Source: Roseateles_E cavernae (lineage in GTDB: Bacteria > Pseudomonadota > Gammaproteobacteria > Burkholderiales > Burkholderiaceae_C). From it: 64,000 nt of DNA. The stretch covers positions 62,001 to 126,000 of the forward strand of contig NZ_JBDPLH010000003.1 of assembly GCF_040187885.1 (NCBI RefSeq), given 5' to 3'. Below are positions 59,719 to 64,000 of the stretch, one piece after another. Every line of letters begins with the position of its first letter. Position 1 is the first letter of the stretch. The translations under genes were made by a program, and so were the position numbers. The notes beneath the pieces are model-generated. The model made no database searches and was not told where the DNA came from. It saw only the letters and a list, made by a program, of their open reading frames with translations.

Positions 59719-61215
59719 ATGAGCCAGCAAGACCTGACCCTAGCGTCCAATTTTTCCCCTTCGCGCCGTGGCCTGCTGAAGAGCGCCTCGGCCTCGGCCG
59801 CCCTGCCTTTCATCGCCACCCTGGGTGCCCTGCATGCCCGCGAGGCCGCCGCCGCCGGCAACACGGTGCTGATCGACAGCGCCTACGGTCCGATCGCGCC
59901 GGTCAACGACCTGACGACCGGCCTGCCGCTGCTGCAGCTGCCGCCCGGCTTCAGCTACAAGAGCTATGGCTGGACCGGCGACGCGATGAGCAACGGCAAG
60001 GCCTGCCCGGCCGCGCATGACGGCATGGGCGTGGTGCAGAGCCGCAAGGTCGGCCGCAGCACCGAGCTGGTGCTGGTGCGCAACCACGAGGTCAGCACCG
60101 GCAGCGATGCCAGCTTCTTCGGCGCGCCGGCCGTCTATGACAGCGGCACCGGCTTCTCCAACGGCGGCACCACCAATCTGGTGTTCCGCGACGGCGCCTT
60201 TGTGCGCATCGACGCCAACCTCGGCGGCACCCGCACCAACTGCGCCGGCGGCATCACGCCCTGGGGCACGTGGCTGACCTGCGAGGAAGTCGGCTCCGAC
60301 AGCATCAGCAGCGCCGGCCGCAAGCACGGCTATGTGTTCGAGTGCGCGGCCGATCCGGCCCAGACCAGCGCCGAACCCATCATCGGCATGGGCCGCTTCG
60401 CCCACGAGGCGGTGGCGATCGACCCGAGCAATGGCTATGCCTATCTGACCGAAGACAGCTCGGGCAAATCGGGCTTCTACCGCTACATCCCCGATGTCCA
60501 CCCCGGCAAGCTTGGCAGCCTGGCCCAGGGCGGCAAGCTGCAGATGGCCAAGGTCAAGGGCCAGAACAACGTCAATATCGCGCCGGCCGAGCTGGAGCAG
60601 GCCTATGAGCTGGAGTGGGTGGACATCGCCAACCCCGACCAGAACCGCGGCACCGCCACCGCCGTCAACGGCGCGACGATCAGCAACTGCGCCGGCCCCT
60701 TCGTGCAGGGCTGGGCCCAGGGCGCGCTGCGCATGAACCGCGGCGAAGGCATCTGGTACTACGCCGGCAAGATGTATGTGATGGACACCTCGGGCGGCAA
60801 TGTCGGCCGTGGCGCGATCTGGGAGCTGGACCTGGCCAGCCAGCTGATCACCTGCATCTACGCCAGCGCCTCCGAAGTGGTCGGTGATGCCGGCGACAAC
60901 CTGACGGTCAGCCCGCGCGGCGGCATCGTGATCTGCGAAGACGGCGGCGGCGTCACCGACAGCTTCGGCTTCGGCGCCCGCCTGATGGGCCTGACCGCCG
61001 AGGGCGACACCTTCATCTTCTGCAAGAACAACGTCAATGTGACGGCCGCCCAACTCAGCGCTGCCGGCAAGCGCAGCTCGCTGGCCGGCGACCGCCGCGG
61101 CTCCGAGTTCTGCGGCGCCTGCTTCGACCCGACCGGCCGCTACCTCTTCGTCAACATCCAGACCCCCGGCATCACGCTGGCGATCACCGGCCCCTGGGGC
61201 AACGGTTCGCTGTGA
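59719..61215 (+). CDS. PhoX-type (DUF839) phosphatase, Tat-exported
   Basis: A 498-residue PhoX-family protein, a Ca/Fe-dependent phosphomonoesterase type. A twin-arginine signal (SPSRRGLLKSASASAALPFI) targets it to the periplasm. Core motifs: LVRNHEVSTGSD, NCAGGITPWGTWLTCEEV, GRFAHEAVAIDP and YLTEDSSGKSGFYRYIPD. It is shorter than the larger PhoX group but complete at both ends. The ATG at 59719 is preceded by CTGGAGA. The first codons contain a copy of the 13-bp word, encoding QDLT. A PEP-CTERM gene follows by 35 bp. Confidence 0.92.
   Translation: MSQQDLTLASNFSPSRRGLLKSASASAALPFIATLGALHAREAAAAGNTVLIDSAYGPIAPVNDLTTGLPLLQLPPGFSYKSYGWTGDAMSNGKACPAAHDGMGVVQSRKVGRSTELVLVRNHEVSTGSDASFFGAPAVYDSGTGFSNGGTTNLVFRDGAFVRIDANLGGTRTNCAGGITPWGTWLTCEEVGSDSISSAGRKHGYVFECAADPAQTSAEPIIGMGRFAHEAVAIDPSNGYAYLTEDSSGKSGFYRYIPDVHPGKLGSLAQGGKLQMAKVKGQNNVNIAPAELEQAYELEWVDIANPDQNRGTATAVNGATISNCAGPFVQGWAQGALRMNRGEGIWYYAGKMYVMDTSGGNVGRGAIWELDLASQLITCIYASASEVVGDAGDNLTVSPRGGIVICEDGGGVTDSFGFGARLMGLTAEGDTFIFCKNNVNVTAAQLSAAGKRSSLAGDRRGSEFCGACFDPTGRYLFVNIQTPGITLAITGPWGNGSL
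59728..59740 (+). repeat. 13-bp word, exact, copy f
   Basis: Exact copy 10 nt into phoX, read in frame as QDLT ahead of the Tat signal. Confidence 0.85.
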
Positions 61216-61250
61216 GCCCGCTGCAAGCCAACACATCCAAGGAATCGTCT

Positions 61251-61826
61251 ATGAAAACCACCCTCATCGCCACCGCCCTGCTGGCCCTGGCCGCCCAGGC
61301 CCAAGCCGCCCAGTACACCGGCGCCCAAGGCACAGCCGTTGTCGGCACCGACTATGTCACGGCCAGCGAGCTGTTCTTCGACCTGGACTTTGCCAGCCGC
61401 GGCAGCGTCACGCTGAGCTTCGCGGTCGAGGCCCAGGACCTGGCCAGCCCCTTGCTGAGCTTCAACTCGGTCGTGCGCAACCTCTCCGGCCTGGGCTTTG
61501 AAGGCGTCAGCGTCAAGCTCGACGGCGCCAGCTTCGCGCTGCCGCAGGGCACGGTCGCGACCGACGGCTTCCAGCCGGTGCAGAGCTGGGGCAGCAATAG
61601 CGGCGCGCTGTGGGCCAAGTTCGGCGGCCCTGGCGTCACGACCGACTTCTACCTTGGCAAGCCGCTGGCGGAGATGGTCGGTACCGACTGGACCCTGGAC
61701 CTGAGCGGCCGCCAGGTCGGCGATGTCTTCAGCATCACCGTGGCCGTGCCGGAGCCGGAGAGCTATGCGCTGATGCTGGTCGGTCTGGCCGCGGTCGGCT
61801 GGGTGGCACGTCGCCGCAAGAGCTGA
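61251..61826 (+). CDS. PEP-CTERM sorting-signal protein of unknown function
   Basis: A 191-residue secreted protein. Signal peptide (LIATALLALAAQAQA), a beta-rich central domain and the C-terminal exosortase signal VPEPESYALMLVGLAAVGWV followed by RRRK. PEP-CTERM proteins are cut and sorted by the EpsH-type exosortase in exopolysaccharide-producing bacteria. It starts 35 bp after phoX on the same strand, with AAGGAAT before the ATG, so both are likely co-transcribed. Function unknown. Confidence 0.88.
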   Translation: MKTTLIATALLALAAQAQAAQYTGAQGTAVVGTDYVTASELFFDLDFASRGSVTLSFAVEAQDLASPLLSFNSVVRNLSGLGFEGVSVKLDGASFALPQGTVATDGFQPVQSWGSNSGALWAKFGGPGVTTDFYLGKPLAEMVGTDWTLDLSGRQVGDVFSITVAVPEPESYALMLVGLAAVGWVARRRKS

Positions 61827-61833
61827 GCTGGGC

Positions 61834-62649
61834 TCAGCTCAGCACCCCGGTGCGCACGCAATTGCGTCCGTCGCGCCGGGCGCTGATCAGGCCCGCCTCG
61901 GCGCGGGCCATCAGCTGGCTGATGCTGTCACCGCTGCGCAGCGCCGTCATGCCCAGGCTGACGCCGACGCGCAGCTCCTCGTGCAGCGGCGCCCAGTCAT
62001 GGGCCTGGACCGCGCGGCGGATGCGCTCGCAGACCGTGCGCGCGGTCGACAGCTCGACCTCGCTGAGCACCAGCACCAGCGACTCGCCGCTGTAGCGCAG
62101 CGCCAGATCCTTGGCGCGGCAATGGGCGCGCACGATCGCGCCCACCTCGCGCAGCACCGCATCGCCCAGACCCGGTGTCAGCGCGACGCGCGAGGGCTGC
62201 AGCGGATCAAGTTCCATGCGCACCAGGCACAGGCCGCGGTTGCCGGCCAGGGCCTGCTGCATCATCGGCGGCAGGCGCAGCTCCAGCGCCTCGCGGCGGG
62301 CCAGTCCGGTCAGCGCGTCCTGCTGGCTGGCATCGGGCTGGCTGTCGCTGCGCGTCAGGCGCAGCTGCAGGCCCTCGACCACGACCGTGTGGAATTGCTG
62401 GTACAGCGCCAAGGCCTGCGCATGCTCGCCGGCCGCCGTGTGCTGCTCGCTCAAGGCTTCCAGCGCCTGCGCCAGCAGCGCGCGGGCGCGCCAGTCCAGC
62501 GCGTTTTTCGCCAGCAGCGGCTCGACCAGGCTGCGGCAGCGCTGCGCCTGCCCCTCGGCAAGAGCGCGTTCGGCGGCCTGGACTTCCGCATCGGGGGCGC
62601 TGTCCATGTCAGTGCTCGCTTCTGAGCGGACGGGCTTGAGCGCGTGCAT
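61834..62649 (-). CDS. Degenerate GGDEF-domain protein with helical N-terminal region
   Basis: A 271-residue protein. The N-terminal about 110 residues are TPR-like helices (SLVEPLLAKNALDWRARALL, AGEHAQALALYQQFHTVVVE). The C-terminal domain keeps the GGDEF fold: DALTGLARREALELRLP, the region before RYSGESLVLVLSEVELS, and SLGMTALRSGDSISQLMARA. The signature is SGESL instead of GGDEF, so cyclase activity is doubtful; it may be a c-di-GMP-insensitive regulator. The start is uncertain: ATGs at 62712 and 62607 also exist. Confidence 0.85.
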   Translation of the reverse strand: MHALKPVRSEASTDMDSAPDAEVQAAERALAEGQAQRCRSLVEPLLAKNALDWRARALLAQALEALSEQHTAAGEHAQALALYQQFHTVVVEGLQLRLTRSDSQPDASQQDALTGLARREALELRLPPMMQQALAGNRGLCLVRMELDPLQPSRVALTPGLGDAVLREVGAIVRAHCRAKDLALRYSGESLVLVLSEVELSTARTVCERIRRAVQAHDWAPLHEELRVGVSLGMTALRSGDSISQLMARAEAGLISARRDGRNCVRTGVLS

Positions 62650-62815
62650 GTGAAACCTGTGACGTGTCTGTAACAACAGCCTGAGGATAGCGCGAATCGG
62701 GCCCGATTTCATCTAGTGAAAGCCGCAACAAAGGCAACAAAGCGGCGGCGGCCTCGCAACCGTGCTGATACGGCCGCCGCGCAAGCTCGGGGCTGTGCAA
62801 TCACAGGAGTCTTCC

Positions 62816-63250
62816 ATGTCCCTCAGTTCTACCCAGATCACGCTGGTGCGCCGCAGCTTCGCGCTGGTCGAGCCGATTTCCGGCCAGGCCGCCGCGCTGT
62901 TCTACGGCCATTTGTTTGACGCCGATCCTGGGCTGCGCCGCCTGTTTCACGGCGATATGCAGGCCCAGGGCCACAAGCTGATACAGATGATAGGCGCGGC
63001 CGTGGCCCTGCTGGACCAGCCCGAGCGGCTGCTGCCGGTGCTGCGCCAGCTCGGCACACGCCATGGCGGCTATGGCGTGCAGGGCGCCCACTACGAGACG
63101 GTCGGCGCCGCGCTGATCAAGACCTTGGCGCAGGGCCTGGGCCCGGCCTTCAACGCCGAGACCCGCGCCGCCTGGCTGGCCGTCTATGCCCTGGTCAGCG
63201 GCACGATGCAAAGCGCCTGTGCCCGCCAGCCGGCCGAGATCAGCGGCTGA
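62816..63250 (+). CDS. Bacterial single-domain globin
   Basis: A 144-residue globin. Globin-fold helices include ITLVRRSFALVEPISGQAAA, LFYGHLFDADPGLRRLFHGD and HYETVGAALIKTLAQGL, where the conserved proximal-region His (HYxxVG) matches Vitreoscilla-type globins. Such proteins bind O2 or NO. ACAGGAGT precedes the ATG at 62816. The 3' end overlaps the convergent PAS-GGDEF gene by 11 bp. Confidence 0.88.
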   Translation: MSLSSTQITLVRRSFALVEPISGQAAALFYGHLFDADPGLRRLFHGDMQAQGHKLIQMIGAAVALLDQPERLLPVLRQLGTRHGGYGVQGAHYETVGAALIKTLAQGLGPAFNAETRAAWLAVYALVSGTMQSACARQPAEISG

Positions 63251-64000
63251 CCACGCAGTTGCGGCCCTGGTGCTTGGCGGCGTACAGCGCTTCGTCGGCG
63301 CGCAGCAGCAGCTCGTCGACCCGGCAGTCACCGGCGCGCAGCGCGGTGATGCCGAAGCTGGCGGTCAGCGCGCCGCCCGCCTGGTCGGGCATCAGGGCGG
63401 CGATCTGGGCGCGCAGCCGCTCGACCAGCGGCTGGGCCGCCGCCAGCTCGGTCTGCGGCAGCAGCAGCGCGAACTCCTCGCCGCCAAGCCGGCCGATCAC
63501 ATCGAGCCGGCGCACCAGCTGCGCGCAGGCCTGCACCACCTGACGGATCGCGGCATCGCCGCCGGCATGGCCCAGGCTGTCGTTGATGCGCTTGAAGTGG
63601 TCGATGTCCATCATCACCAGGGCCAGCGGCAGGCTGTGGCGGCGCGCCCGCTCCAGCTCGCGCTCGGCCTGCTCGATGAAGCTGCGCCGGTTCGCGACGC
63701 CGGTCAGCGCATCGGTGGTGGCCAGGCGCTGCAACTCCAGTTCCAGCTGCTTGCGCTCGGTGATGTCGACGATGGTGGCCAGGTCGGCGAGCTCGCCGTT
63801 GTAGCTGACCGGCACCATGGACACCATCACCCACAGCACGCTGCCGCCCGAGCCCAGCAGGCTGACCTCCTCATCGACCAGCCGGCCCTCGCGCAGGAAC
63901 TTGGCCTGCAGCCGCGTGCGCTCCTGCGGGTCGCGGTAGAAGGACTCGGCCGGCCGGCCGATGATCTCGTTCAGCGGCCGGTCGGCCAGGCGGGCCGCCG
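63240..64000 (-). CDS. PAS-GGDEF diguanylate cyclase, cut by the window edge
   Basis: The 5' part lies beyond the right edge; 253 residues are visible. They contain a PAS domain (LADRPLNEIIGRPAESFYRD, then LLGSGGSVLWVMVSMVPVSY and VDITERKQLE) and a GGDEF domain with TDALTGVANRRSFI, MDIDHFKRINDSLGHAGGD and the active-site motif GRLGGEEFALLLP. The intact GGEEF suggests active c-di-GMP synthesis. Convergent with the globin gene. Confidence 0.93.
   Translation of the reverse strand, partial: AARLADRPLNEIIGRPAESFYRDPQERTRLQAKFLREGRLVDEEVSLLGSGGSVLWVMVSMVPVSYNGELADLATIVDITERKQLELELQRLATTDALTGVANRRSFIEQAERELERARRHSLPLALVMMDIDHFKRINDSLGHAGGDAAIRQVVQACAQLVRRLDVIGRLGGEEFALLLPQTELAAAQPLVERLRAQIAALMPDQAGGALTASFGITALRAGDCRVDELLLRADEALYAAKHQGRNCVVSR

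Overview
The window is very GC-rich chromosomal DNA with almost no third-position A/T, tightly packed on both strands. It carries a full leucine-degradation (liu) locus, a biotin operon, PEP-CTERM proteins, many TetR/two-component/c-di-GMP regulators and a PPi-type phosphofructokinase. Together these suggest a Burkholderiales betaproteobacterium of the Roseateles/Rubrivivax/Leptothrix kind. That is an inference from gene content; no rRNA or tRNA gene was seen. I found no CRISPR array, prophage, insertion sequence or rRNA.

Layout. 0-5 kb: end of a 2Fe-2S oxidoreductase subunit gene, then a CHASE2 hybrid histidine kinase with its LysM/FecR partner. 5.4-8.2 kb: TonB receptor. 8.3-21 kb: a divergently transcribed TetR gene, then a metabolic island: liuB, a vapBC toxin-antitoxin pair, a GNAT gene, liuC, bioA-F-D-B, liuD, liuE and an alcohol dehydrogenase. 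The methylcrotonyl-CoA carboxylase made by liuB/liuD needs biotin, so the biotin genes sit inside the locus that consumes the cofactor. 21-24 kb: two lipoprotein genes (one frameshifted, one with a Thr-Pro repeat), dienelactone hydrolase and CpdA-like phosphodiesterase. 24.9-28 kb: QseBC-like two-component system with a MipA outer-membrane protein and a clear OmpR-type direct-repeat site between them. 28-36 kb: dehalogenase, phosphofructokinase, chemotaxis receptor, alanine dehydrogenase, and a YqjD/YqjE/YqjK-like membrane set split by a c-di-GMP phosphodiesterase gene. 36-45.4 kb: YgiQ-type radical SAM protein, then a TetR-controlled RND efflux operon with a 22-bp perfect palindrome as operator. 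45.5-49 kb: cold-shock protein, a lone molybdopterin enzyme and small proteins. 49-54 kb: phosphatase-like and metallo-beta-lactamase-fold proteins, then a LytTR response regulator with two sensor kinases, one lacking its catalytic residues. 54-62 kb: hydrolases including GDPD and PhoX phosphatases, a PilZ protein with no ordinary start codon, a TetR/EipA pair with two operators, and two PEP-CTERM proteins. 62-64 kb: a degenerate GGDEF protein, a globin and a PAS-GGDEF cyclase.

The least ordinary signal is a dispersed 13-bp word, CAAGACCTGACCC. It occurs exactly six times and three more times with one mismatch. Some copies lie at gene ends, some are intergenic, and some can form a hairpin. 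All coding copies share one codon phase. Other points worth following are the biotin/liu/vapBC nesting, the pseudokinase in the LytTR operon, the PilZ gene that may start at AUC, the twin TetR operators, and a 138-bp hexamer tract built of homogenised synonymous blocks.
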